Assembly: GCA_021378535.1 (NCBI GenBank)
Contig: JAACJV010000006.1
Coordinates: forward strand, 1 to 42,285
DNA: 42,285 bases
Source: Ureaplasma sp. Hg1
GTDB taxonomy: Bacteria; Bacillota_I; Bacilli_A; Mycoplasmatales; Mycoplasmoidaceae
Reading direction: 5' to 3'
The position numbers were made by a program, and so were the translations under genes. Numbering within the stretch: the first letter of the stretch is position 1; each line of letters starts with the position of its first letter. Shown here piece after piece: positions 12,525 to 20,302 of the stretch. The notes under the pieces are model-generated. The model was given only the letters and a program-made list of their open reading frames with translations. It was not told where the DNA came from and searched no databases.

Positions 12525-14432
12525 ATGACTAAAGTAAATAAAGAAAATTTATCAAACAAAGTAGAATCTGAAACTAAAGTTGTTGAGTTAAAACCCATCA
12601 ACAAAGATAACTCTACGATTATTCAATCAAAAGAAATAGATTCTATTAATAAATCAACTAGTGATAAAAGTGAAAAAATAAAAGAATTTCATGAGACTAC
12701 AACTAATATTAACAACAAGTTATTATCACAGATTACTGAAAATAAAAACAACTATAATAAACTATGTAGTGAAGCTAAAACTAAAGGCGATGAATTAAAA
12801 ACATTAGAAGAAAAATTAGTAAAAATTACTAATACATCTCCAGTGGATAAAAATAATTTAACCGATGAAGAACACGCGGAACAAGATAAAAAAGTTATGT
12901 TAAAAGCTGAATATGATCAAGTAAAAACAGAACTTAAATTATTAAATAGTACACATAAAAAAGCAACTAATGACCAAGTTAAAATTACTAAAATTATTAA
13001 GGAATTAAATGTTGCTCTTAATTGTAAGGAAGATGGAGCAATTAATAGTGATGATGAATTACTAGCTCAACTTATAAAAAATGAAAATAAATATAATGAA
13101 TTATGTTGTGAAACTAAAAACAAAGCTAAAGAATTAGAAAAAGCAGAGAACGATTTATCAATGATTACAAGTTCATCTCCGAATGATAAAAATAATTTAA
13201 CTGAAGTTGAAAAAGCTGAACAAGCTAAAATACAAGCGTTAAAAGCTAAACTCGATAAGGTAAAAGTCGAATTTAAGGGATTAGATAATTCACAGAAAAA
13301 TGCCTCTAAAGAACAAATTAAAATTGCTAAAATTGTTAATGAACTAAATAAACTTTTTGGATGTCAAGAAGATGAAATTACTGATAACAATGCCGAACTA
13401 AAAGAACGCGATATGGAAAGTGAAGATAGATATAACAACTTGCGGCGTGAAACAAAAGATAAAGCCGATCGATTAAGTGAGCTTGAAATAAAATTATCGG
13501 AAAATATTAAAAAAACTCCGAAGGATAAAAATAATTTAACTGAAGTTGAAAAAGCTGAACAAGCTAAAATGGCAGCACTTAAAGTGGAGCGGGATAAAGC
13601 AAAAGCAGAATTTAAAACACTTAATCATGAACAAAAGAAGGCTACTAAAGAACGTGTAAAAGTTGTTAAGAAATTAAATGCAGCACACCAAGGCCCCAAG
13701 GATGTGGAAATGCACGAAGACAATGTGATTGAATTAAGAAACGTTGTTAAATATTATTCAAATGGATATCTAGTTAATAAGATTATTAAAGGGATAGATT
13801 TAAATATTACTAAGGGTGAATTTATCGTTATCTTAGGACCTTCAGGCTCAGGTAAAACTACCTTAATGAATATCATTAGTGGTTTAGATCGAGCAAGTGA
13901 AGGACAAACTAATGTGTGTGGTAAAAACTTGATTAATTTAACCAATAATGAACTAACAAGATTTAGACGTGAACACGTTGGATATATCTTTCAACAATAT
14001 GGCTTATTACCTAATTTAACAGTTAAAGAAAATGTTGAAATCGGTAGTTACTTACAAAAAGATAAATCTAAAAAATTAGATGTTACTGAAATTTTAGAAT
14101 CTGTCGACATGATTGAACATATTAATAAATTCCCACATGAATTATCTGGGGGGCAACAACAACGTGTTTCGATTGCTCGAGCCTTTGCTAAAAACCCTAC
14201 TATTTTATTTGGAGATGAACCAACTGGGGCAATTGATGAAGAAATGTCAAAAATGGTATTAGAACAATTTGTAGAGATTAATAGAAAGTTTAAAACAACA
14301 GTTGTTATGGTAACCCATAATCCAATCTTTGCTGATTTAGGAACTTGCGTAATAAAAGTTAAAGATGGTCAAATTAATGAATTAATTAGAGATCAAAAAC
14401 CGAAACTAGTACGTGAGTTAAACTGACAATAA
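12525..14432 (+). CDS. ABC transporter ATPase with N-terminal coiled-coil repeats
   Basis: A 635-residue ATPase, about 400 residues longer than LolD/MacB-type ATPases. The C-terminal ABC domain (from about 400) has Walker A GPSGSGKTTL at about 438, Q-loop YIFQQYGLLP, signature [14 protein letters not shown], Walker B ILFGDEPTGAID and switch VTHNP. It is cytoplasmic and must power the permease encoded just upstream. The first about 395 residues are charged, rich in Lys/Glu/Asn and predicted coiled coil. They contain three tandem repeats (see the repeat feature). No membrane segment is visible. The last codons read Trp(TGA)-Gln-stop, so the gene ends at 14432, not at the TGA. AAGGAG is 8 nt before the start. 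Confidence 0.92.
12720..13709 (+). repeat. Three in-frame tandem repeats of 339 nt (113 residues)
   Basis: Units begin at 12720 (LLSQITENKN), 13059 (LLAQLIKNEN) and 13398 (LKERDMESED). Both intervals are exactly 339 nt. Each unit holds an N(K)Y-N-x-L-C/R-x-E-(A/T)-K block, then a PxDKNNLT(D/E)(E/V)E core and an LK(A/V)-x(4)-K-(V/A)-x-x-E(L/F) helix. The third unit is a little shorter at its end. Units 2 and 3 share a nearly perfect stretch at DNA level around 13186-13230 and 13525-13569 (KNNLTEVEKAEQAK), which suggests recent duplication or gene conversion. Confidence 0.9.
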
Positions 14433-14440
14433 AATAATTA

Positions 14441-14470
14441 TTTCACTAATTTGTTAGTGAAATTTTTATT
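14441..14470 (+). terminator. Intrinsic terminator after the ABC ATPase
   Basis: TTTCACTAA (14441-14449) pairs perfectly with TTAGTGAAA (14454-14462) around a 4-nt loop, followed by TTTTTATT. It ends the long rhodanese-to-ABC transporter unit. Confidence 0.88.
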
Positions 14471-14476
14471 ACAATA

Positions 14477-14519
14477 TTATTTATTAATTTAATAAAAATT
14501 TCATTAAATTAATAAATAA
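14477..14519. repeat. 17-bp perfect AT-only inverted repeat upstream of secA
   Basis: Arm 14477-14493 and arm 14503-14519 are exact reverse complements, all A and T, around a 9-nt loop. It sits between the upstream terminator and the secA start. No T run of terminator type follows. It may be an operator, a cruciform or chance in AT-rich DNA. Confidence 0.7.
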
Positions 14520-14542
14520 ACAATTTTTGATAAAAAATATAT

Positions 14543-14569
14543 TATAATTTATGAGTTACTATTTATAAT
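14543..14569 (+). promoter_or_regulatory. Candidate -10 elements for secA
   Basis: TATAAT occurs twice, at 14543-14548 and 14564-14569, in the only gap before secA. No convincing -35 box lies 16-18 nt upstream of either, so which one is used is unknown. Confidence 0.35.
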
Positions 14570-14604
14570 AGTATCTAATTTGTTTTATTAGAAGGGTGAT
14601 AAAT

Positions 14605-17433
14605 TTGAAATTATTACATCGTATAAGTCCGAGAAACCGTATTTTGGACCACGCTAGTTCGATTGCTGATGAAGTAATCGCATTAGAAGAAACTTATGGC
14701 AAACTGACCGATCAGGAATTAAGAGATAAAACTGATGATTTTATTACGCGTTTAGATAACAATGCAACGTTAGATGATATTATCGCTGAAGCTTTTGCAA
14801 ACGCTCGAGAAATAATTTATCGTACCTTTAAACAAAGAGCTTTCCGAGTTCAATTAATTGGAGCGGCAGTAGCACATTTTGGTGACTTTGCTGAAATGAT
14901 GACAGGGGAGGGTAAGACCTTAACCTTGTTGTTAGTGTCTTACTTAGATAGTTTACTTAAAAAAGGGGTTCACATTGTTACTGTTAATGAATATTTAGTA
15001 CAACGTGATGCTGAATATTCAGCTAAAGCATTAAATCGTCTAGGCGTCTCAGTTGGTTATATTACTAGCGCCATGAGTAATAGTGAAAAGCAAAACATGT
15101 ATAACTGTGATATTACATATGCTCCAAACTCTGAAATTGGATTTGACTATTTACGAGATAATATGGCGCGTAATATTCATGATAAAGTACAACGTGGACT
15201 TCACTTTGCAATTGTTGATGAAGGTGATTCAATTTTAATTGATGAAGCAAGAACACCACTAATTATTAGCGGACAACCTAAAAATGATGTTTCATTATAT
15301 ATGAAGGTTGATCGTTTTATTGCAAAGCTAGATGAAGATGATTACTTAGTTGATCCTGAAAGTAATAGCATTACATTAAGCGATTATGGAGTTGATAAAG
15401 CACAGGAATACTTTGAAGTAAAAAATATTTATGATATTGAAAATTCTGATATCGTACATAAAATGGTTAATGCTTTAAGAGCGCATTATGTTTTTGAAAA
15501 TGGTAAAGAATATATTGTTAAACAAGATAAAAATGGTCAGGATATAATCGCTTTAGTTGACCAATTTACTGGTCGTGTTTTAGAAGGACGAAGTTATAAT
15601 GCTGGTTTGCAACAAGCAATTCAAGTTAAAGAAAGAGTAAAAATTGATCCTGAAAATATTACAGTAGCAACAATTACTTATCAATCATTATTTCGTCAAT
15701 ACAATAAATTATCTGCTGTATCTGGGACTGCATTAACTGAAAGTGAAGAATTCATGAGCATCTACAACATGGTTGTCGTTCCAATTCCAACTAACCGTCC
15801 GTTAATTCGTCTAGATCATCCTGATTATATTTTTGGTGAAAAGAAAACCAAATGGAAATATGTAATTGCTGATATTATTAGACGTCATAAGACAGGCCAA
15901 CCAATATTAGTTGGGACAGCATCGGTTGACGATTCTGAAATTTTACACCAGTTGTTACTTAAAGTTAAAGTACCACACGAAGTTTTGAATGCAAAAAATC
16001 ATGCTAGAGAAGCTGAAATTATTGGTAAAGCTGGTGAATTAGATTCAATTACTATTGCGACTAATATGGCAGGTCGTGGAACTGATATAAAATTAGGTAA
16101 AGGTGTAATTGAAGCTGGAGGTTTATTTGTTTTAGGAACCGAACGTCATGAATCAAGAAGAATTGATAATCAATTACGAGGACGTTCTGGACGGCAAGGA
16201 GACATTGGTGAATCACGTTTCTTTATTAGTTTACAAGATAGTTTATTTAAACGATTTGCAACTGATAAATTTGATAAAGCACAATCAAAATTAGGCGATG
16301 ATTATATTGATGTACGGTTCTTTGGAAGATTGCTAAATAATACACAAAAAAAAGTTGAAGGTATTAACTTTGATGTACGTAAAAATTTAATTGATTATGA
16401 TCATGTTTTAAGTAGCCAACGAGAATTAATTTATAAACAACGGGATCAAATTTTAAAAGCAAAAAACCTTGTACCATTAGTTAAAAATATGGCAAAACAT
16501 GTCATTACTGATGTTGTAGATTTATTCCGTGATAAGGAAAACTCTGATATTGTTAACATTGATAAACTAGTAGAAAGTTTAAATGAAAAAATATTTATGG
16601 AGCAACTTGCTACAACTTCAACACTAGATCGACATAAACCCGAACAGATTAAAATTACTTTAACGAAATTAATGGAAGATTGAATTGAAGCAAAAGCTGA
16701 AGAATTAACAATCCAAGTAATTAATCCAATGCTACGCGATATTCTAATTCGTAACATTGATGAATCATGAACCCAGCATTTAGATAATGTAATGAAATTA
16801 CGTGAAGGTGTAAATTTACGAGCGTATGAACAAAAATCACCATTAAATATTTATGTTAACGATGCTGATCGCATGTTTAATAATTTAAAAAATAATACCG
16901 CTCATAAAACAATTGTAATTTTTGGACGAATGAACAATATGCAACAACAAACAAGACGTAATCCACAAGGTGGAGAAGAAGTTCAAATTATTAATGGTAA
17001 TCAAAATGCACCATCATTTAAAGTATCAACATCTGTTGATAAAGCACCGACCATCACGAACGATAATGTCACATCTGATACTAAAATCAATATTGCATTA
17101 CTTAATCATTTACCTATGCCTAAAATATCGTTGTTGGATCATCATATTGAAAATAAACCTTTACTACCAAAAAGTCAAAAAAGTGCTAATTCACCAGTTA
17201 AAGTTCCGACAAAAAAAGCTGCACCTACAAAAAAACTTGATGTGCTTAATAAGATAAATGTAGAATCTAATCCAGTTAAAAAAGATTCTATTAAAAAAAC
17301 TCCAGTTAAAAAAGTTGCTGCAAAAAAACCAACTGTTGTAAAAAAGACGGCAACTAAAAAAACTCCAGTTAAAAAAGTTACTGTAAAAAAACCAACTGCT
17401 GCAAAACAAAATGTAACTAAAGAACCTAAATAA
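14605..17433 (+). CDS. secA: Preprotein translocase ATPase SecA
   Basis: A 942-residue motor that pushes unfolded proteins through SecYEG. Visible are MTGEGKTLTLLL (Walker A, about residue 100), the HIVTVNEYLVQRD block, DEGDSILIDEARTPLIISG (Walker B), TNMAGRGTDIKLG and QLRGRSGRQGD. The helical domain after 16683 continues through TGA-coded Trp (ESWTQHLDNVMKLREGVNLR). After about residue 775 a non-conserved tail of about 165 residues ends in lysine-rich repeats; the usual C-terminal Cys/His zinc finger is absent. I choose TTG at 14605 because GAAGGG lies 8 nt upstream; GTG at 14596 overlaps that ribosome-binding site. SRP RNA lies convergently downstream. Confidence 0.95.
17290..17415 (+). repeat. 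Two 63-nt direct repeats in the SecA tail
   Basis: Units 17290-17352 and 17353-17415 are 21 codons each and share KKTPVKKV followed by KKPT. The composition (K, P, A, T, V) resembles histone-H1-like or AlgP-like nucleic-acid-binding tails. Confidence 0.85.
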
Positions 17434-17445
17434 TATAATAATTAA

Positions 17446-17501
17446 AAAACAACCATTTCCATTATCCTCGCATTTAAGGATAATTATTTAATGGTTGTTT
17501 T
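17446..17501. terminator. Bidirectional terminator between secA and SRP RNA
   Basis: AAAACAACCAT (17446-17456) pairs with ATGGTTGTTTT (17491-17501). Inside it ATTATCCT pairs with AGGATAAT (17461-17484). T runs follow on both strands, so it can stop secA on the + strand and the SRP RNA gene on the - strand. Confidence 0.85.
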
Positions 17502-17506
17502 GTATT

Positions 17507-17590
17507 TGTAAATAGTGCCACCACACATAAAAAGCATATGCTTAGTGCTGCTCCATTTCTGACCTGACACGATTCGCTACCAAATATTGT
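17507..17590 (-). ncRNA. ffs: Signal recognition particle RNA (4.5S-like, short type)
   Basis: On the - strand the stretch at 17570-17542 reads GTGTCAGGTCAGAAATGGAG followed by CAGCAC. This is the conserved SRP domain IV hairpin: the GUCAGGUC arm, an apical loop and the GGAGCAGCAC arm with the paired internal loops that bind Ffh. The flanks 17586-17581 (TATTTG) and 17508-17503 (CAAATA) can pair to close the molecule, giving roughly 85 nt, the size of short mollicute SRP RNAs. A -10-like TATAAT on the - strand at 17608-17603 would start transcription near 17595. The exact ends are estimates. The RNA targets nascent membrane proteins to the translocon, and it lies tail to tail with secA. A small - strand reading frame across this region is not a gene. 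Confidence 0.87.
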
Positions 17591-17656
17591 GATGACATAA
17601 TTATTATATATAAAAAAACTATATATTATTAAAAAACTACAATTATTTTTTGTATG

Positions 17657-17662
17657 TATAAT
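17657..17662 (+). promoter_or_regulatory. Candidate -10 box for prs
   Basis: TATAAT, about 63 nt before the prs start, in the gap between the divergent SRP RNA and prs. No clear -35 partner. Confidence 0.35.
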
Positions 17663-17725
17663 AATTATAGTATTATGAGTAAACAAAATGTAGTTTTAAT
17701 ATATTAACTATTGAAGGGATAAATT

Positions 17726-18730
17726 ATGAAAGACAATTATATTATTTTTGGATTAAGTGCAGGAAAACACATTGCAAAGGAAATCGCACGTATTAAAAAC
17801 GTGGATTTAGGGAAAATTAATATTTCTAAATTTGCTGATGGTGAAATTTTAGTTAGTTCAGCAGAATCAATAAGAGGTTTAGATGTTGTTTTAGTTCAAC
17901 CAACGTGTTCACCAGTTAATGATAATCTTATGGAATTACTAATTGCAATCGATGCAATGCGTCGTGCTTCAGCAGCAAGCATTAATGTAGTTATTCCATA
18001 TTATGGTTATGCAAGACAAGATCGTAAATCTAAAGGACGCGAACCAGTGACAAGTCGTTTAGTAGCTGATTTATTACAAACAGCCGGTGCCACAAGAGTT
18101 ATCACTATGGACATTCATAGTGATCAGACACAAGGTTTTTTTAAAATACCATTTGATTCATTTCGTGCCACATGAGTTTTATTAGAAGCGATTTTAGAAA
18201 AACACGTATTAGATGACTTGACAGTTGTTTCGCCCGATTATGGTGGCGTTAAACGAGCTCGTACAATGGCAAAGCATTTAAATGCTCCATTAGCAATAGT
18301 GGATAAAAGAAGACCACGACCTAACGAAGTTGAAGTAAGTAATATTTTAGGTGATGTCAATGGGCGCGAGTGTCTTTTGATTGACGATATGATTGACACT
18401 GGTGGAACTATTTTAGCTGCAGCTAACTTATTAAAAAGAAAAGGTGCAAAATCAGTAACCATTATGGCAACGCATGCTTTATTTAATGGTAACGCTATTG
18501 CCAACATTACAAAAGCAATTGAAGATGGAGTCCTTCATGATATTTTTGTTACTGACACTATTCAACAAAAGTATAACCCAAATATTAATGTTGTTAGTGT
18601 GGCACCATTCTTTGCAGATAGCATTGATATTTATACTAAAAATCGTGGTTCAATTAGTAAACTATATGCAAAATATTCAGAACGAACCTTATTAAAGAAT
18701 AAAGAATATGGCAAGAAAAAAAACAATTAG
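17726..18730 (+). CDS. prs: Ribose-phosphate pyrophosphokinase (PRPP synthetase)
   Basis: A 334-residue enzyme that makes PRPP from ribose 5-phosphate and ATP. Visible are [10 protein letters not shown], the flexible-loop region [20 protein letters not shown], the [12 protein letters not shown] block (usually HxxQ(I/V)QGFF) and the PRPP loop [12 protein letters not shown]. One TGA-coded Trp (FRATWVLLEA at about 18173) joins the two halves. GAAGGG lies 9 nt before the ATG. PRPP feeds hpt and pyrE in this window. Its 3' end overlaps rnmV by 23 nt. The C-terminal lysine-rich end is slightly longer than usual. Confidence 0.96.
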
Positions 18731-19238
18731 CGAAATAGTAGTTGTTGAAGGTAAGACTGATAGTGTTAAACTTCAACAACTATTTAATGTAGATACCATT
18801 ATCACCAATGGTTCAGCTATTAACCACGAAACAATTAGCTTGATTAAACAATTAGCAATAGGCCGCGGTGTGATACTTTTTCTTGATCCAGACGGACCAG
18901 GTGAAAAAATTCGAAAAACTATTATTAGTGCTGTCGGGGAAACCAAACAATGTTTTTTAAAGAAATCAGATATGATTAAAAGTAAACATAAAATTGGTGT
19001 TGCTGAAGCTAAGGATGAAGCTATTATAAAAGCTTTTGATAATGTTGTTACTTTTAAAAACGATATAGCAATAACACTTTCATGGGAAGATTATTTAAGA
19101 TTAGATTTAAACACGCGAGTTAAACGGACTCTTCTAACGAAACAATTACATATTAGTGAATGTAATCACAAACAATTATTTAAACGCTTAAATATGTTGT
19201 CGTTAGATTATGCATCAATTAAGAAACTGGTATTATAA
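18708..19238 (+). CDS. rnmV: Ribonuclease M5 (5S rRNA maturation)
   Basis: A 176-residue Toprim nuclease that trims precursor 5S rRNA. The Toprim motifs are VVVEGKTDSVKL (catalytic Glu) and ILFLDPDGPGEKIR (DxD). The block KHKIGVAEAKDEAIIKAF is typical of the family. It overlaps the end of prs by 23 nt and abuts rsmI (TAAATG). In many Firmicutes rnmV pairs with rsmA/ksgA; here the partner is a different 16S rRNA methyltransferase, rsmI. Confidence 0.92.
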   Translation: MARKKTISEIVVVEGKTDSVKLQQLFNVDTIITNGSAINHETISLIKQLAIGRGVILFLDPDGPGEKIRKTIISAVGETKQCFLKKSDMIKSKHKIGVAEAKDEAIIKAFDNVVTFKNDIAITLSWEDYLRLDLNTRVKRTLLTKQLHISECNHKQLFKRLNMLSLDYASIKKLVL

Positions 19239-20084
19239 ATGAAATTATACGAACATCAAATTATTTTACAAGTGGTAGCGACACCAATTGGAAATTTGCA
19301 GGAAATTAATCAACGCGCTAAAGATGCTTTGATTCAAGCAGAAGTTATTTTATGTGAAGACACTCGAACAACAGGTAAATTATTAAAATTACTTGAAATT
19401 AAATATCAAGCAAAATTAGTTAGTTATCACAAGTTTAATGAAACTAAAAAATTAGACACCATTATTGATTTAATCAAACACAACAAAACAGTGTTAGTGA
19501 GTGATGCTGGTTATCCAACTATCAGCGACCCTGGTTACTTATTAATTAAAGCATGTTATGAAGATGATATTGGAGTTGAGGTTATCAATGGCCCATCAGC
19601 TATGATGCATGCCATAGTGGCTAGTGGAATCGAAATGAAGGCATTTATGTTTGTTGGATTTCTTGATCACCTTAAAACCAAGCGTATCAAGGAATTAAAA
19701 AAATATCAAAACATTACAATGCCGTTAGTGCTTTATGAAGCTGTACATCGTATTAATGATACTTTAAATGACATTAAAGCAACTTATGGTAATCGCTTTG
19801 TTGTTGTAGCACGCGAGTTAACAAAACAAAATGAAACTATTTATCGTGGTTACTTAGATAATTATGAAGAAATCACTACTAAGGGTGAATTCGTTGTAAT
19901 AATAGCGCCGCAAATTAAAGCGCCTGTTAATTTAAAGATTCAAGCAGCGCTTGATGAGGTGACAACATTAATGGGTTATAATATGCGTTGCAAGGATGCT
20001 TGTAAATATGTTGGCCATCGTTTTAGTTATGATCCTAAACTTCTTTATGAAGTAATTAACAAAGGGACTGATCAAGATAATTAA
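19239..20084 (+). CDS. rsmI: 16S rRNA (cytidine-1402-2'-O)-methyltransferase
   Basis: A 281-residue tetrapyrrole-methylase-fold enzyme that methylates the ribose of C1402 in 16S rRNA. Signatures are VVATPIGNLQEINQRA, ILCEDTRTTGKLL, SDAGYPTISDPGYLL and INGPSAMMHAIVASGI (SAM site). The start ATG directly follows the rnmV stop. No strong terminator follows; the pyr promoter lies 30 nt downstream, so some read-through into the pyr leader is possible. Confidence 0.95.
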   Translation: MKLYEHQIILQVVATPIGNLQEINQRAKDALIQAEVILCEDTRTTGKLLKLLEIKYQAKLVSYHKFNETKKLDTIIDLIKHNKTVLVSDAGYPTISDPGYLLIKACYEDDIGVEVINGPSAMMHAIVASGIEMKAFMFVGFLDHLKTKRIKELKKYQNITMPLVLYEAVHRINDTLNDIKATYGNRFVVVARELTKQNETIYRGYLDNYEEITTKGEFVVIIAPQIKAPVNLKIQAALDEVTTLMGYNMRCKDACKYVGHRFSYDPKLLYEVINKGTDQDN

Positions 20085-20113
20085 TTTTTTAATCCAAGAT
20101 TTATAATAATTTA

Positions 20114-20142
20114 TTGCGTTATTTATTTTTATAATGTATTAT
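20114..20142 (+). promoter_or_regulatory. Probable pyr operon promoter
   Basis: -35 TTGCGT (20114-20119), 17-nt spacer, -10 TATTAT (20137-20142). Transcription would start near 20149, in AAAACCCC, about 20 nt before the leader ATG. Confidence 0.6.
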
Positions 20143-20167
20143 TAATAAAACCCCAAAGGAGATTATT

Positions 20168-20260
20168 ATGGTTTGTAAGCAAACTTATAACCCCAGTACT
20201 TTAGACAAAGTAAGAGTAGTTAACTTTGTTGGTGTTTTTGATTTTTATTATTTAGGTTAA
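20168..20260 (+). CDS. pyr operon leader peptide (30 aa)
   Basis: A short open frame, MVCKQTYNPSTLDKVRV then VNFVGVFDFYYLG, with a strong AAAGGAG 6 nt upstream, the same signal and spacing as pyrB. Its final 13 codons are U-rich in the mRNA (Val, Phe, Tyr, Leu). The TAA stop at 20258-20260 lies inside the 5' arm of the following terminator, so a ribosome at the end of the leader would block that hairpin. This is the logic of the enterobacterial pyrBI attenuator (PyrL), where slow transcription at low UTP keeps the ribosome close to RNA polymerase. I do not recognise the peptide itself; it is likely to be regulatory rather than functional. No PyrR-type RNA site was seen. Confidence 0.75.
   Translation: MVCKQTYNPSTLDKVRVVNFVGVFDFYYLG
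20197..20229 (+). promoter_or_regulatory. Two mutually exclusive hairpins inside the pyr leader
   Basis: TACTTT/AAAGTA (20197-20202 with 20207-20212, loop AGAC) competes with ACAAAGT/ACTTTGT (20205-20211 with 20223-20229). They share the AAAGT segment, as in classic attenuators with alternative pairings. Either could act as a transcription-pause hairpin before the U-rich stretch. Confidence 0.5.
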
Positions 20261-20284
20261 ACATTCGTGTTTAACCTTTTTTTT
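20254..20284 (+). terminator. pyr attenuator terminator with UUCG loop
   Basis: AGGTTAAACA (20254-20263) pairs perfectly with TGTTTAACCT (20268-20277) across a TTCG tetraloop, followed by eight Ts. It stands 19 nt before pyrB, between the leader peptide and the operon, and overlaps the leader stop codon. Confidence 0.9.
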
Positions 20285-20302
20285 ATTGCAAAGGAGTTTA
20301 AT

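Noticed and set aside
14596-14604. GTG start for secA
   Set aside because: It overlaps the ribosome-binding site GAAGGG; TTG 14605 has correct spacing.
16446-16757. 103-codon - strand frame within secA
   Set aside because: Antisense shadow of a conserved coding region.
17474-17686. 70-codon frame on the - strand next to secA
   Set aside because: It crosses the terminator and the SRP RNA gene; composition is not coding-like and the RNA explains the conserved bases.
20267-20302. Upstream in-frame start for pyrB
   Set aside because: It lies within the attenuator hairpin without a ribosome-binding site; ATG 20303 has AAAGGAG at proper spacing.
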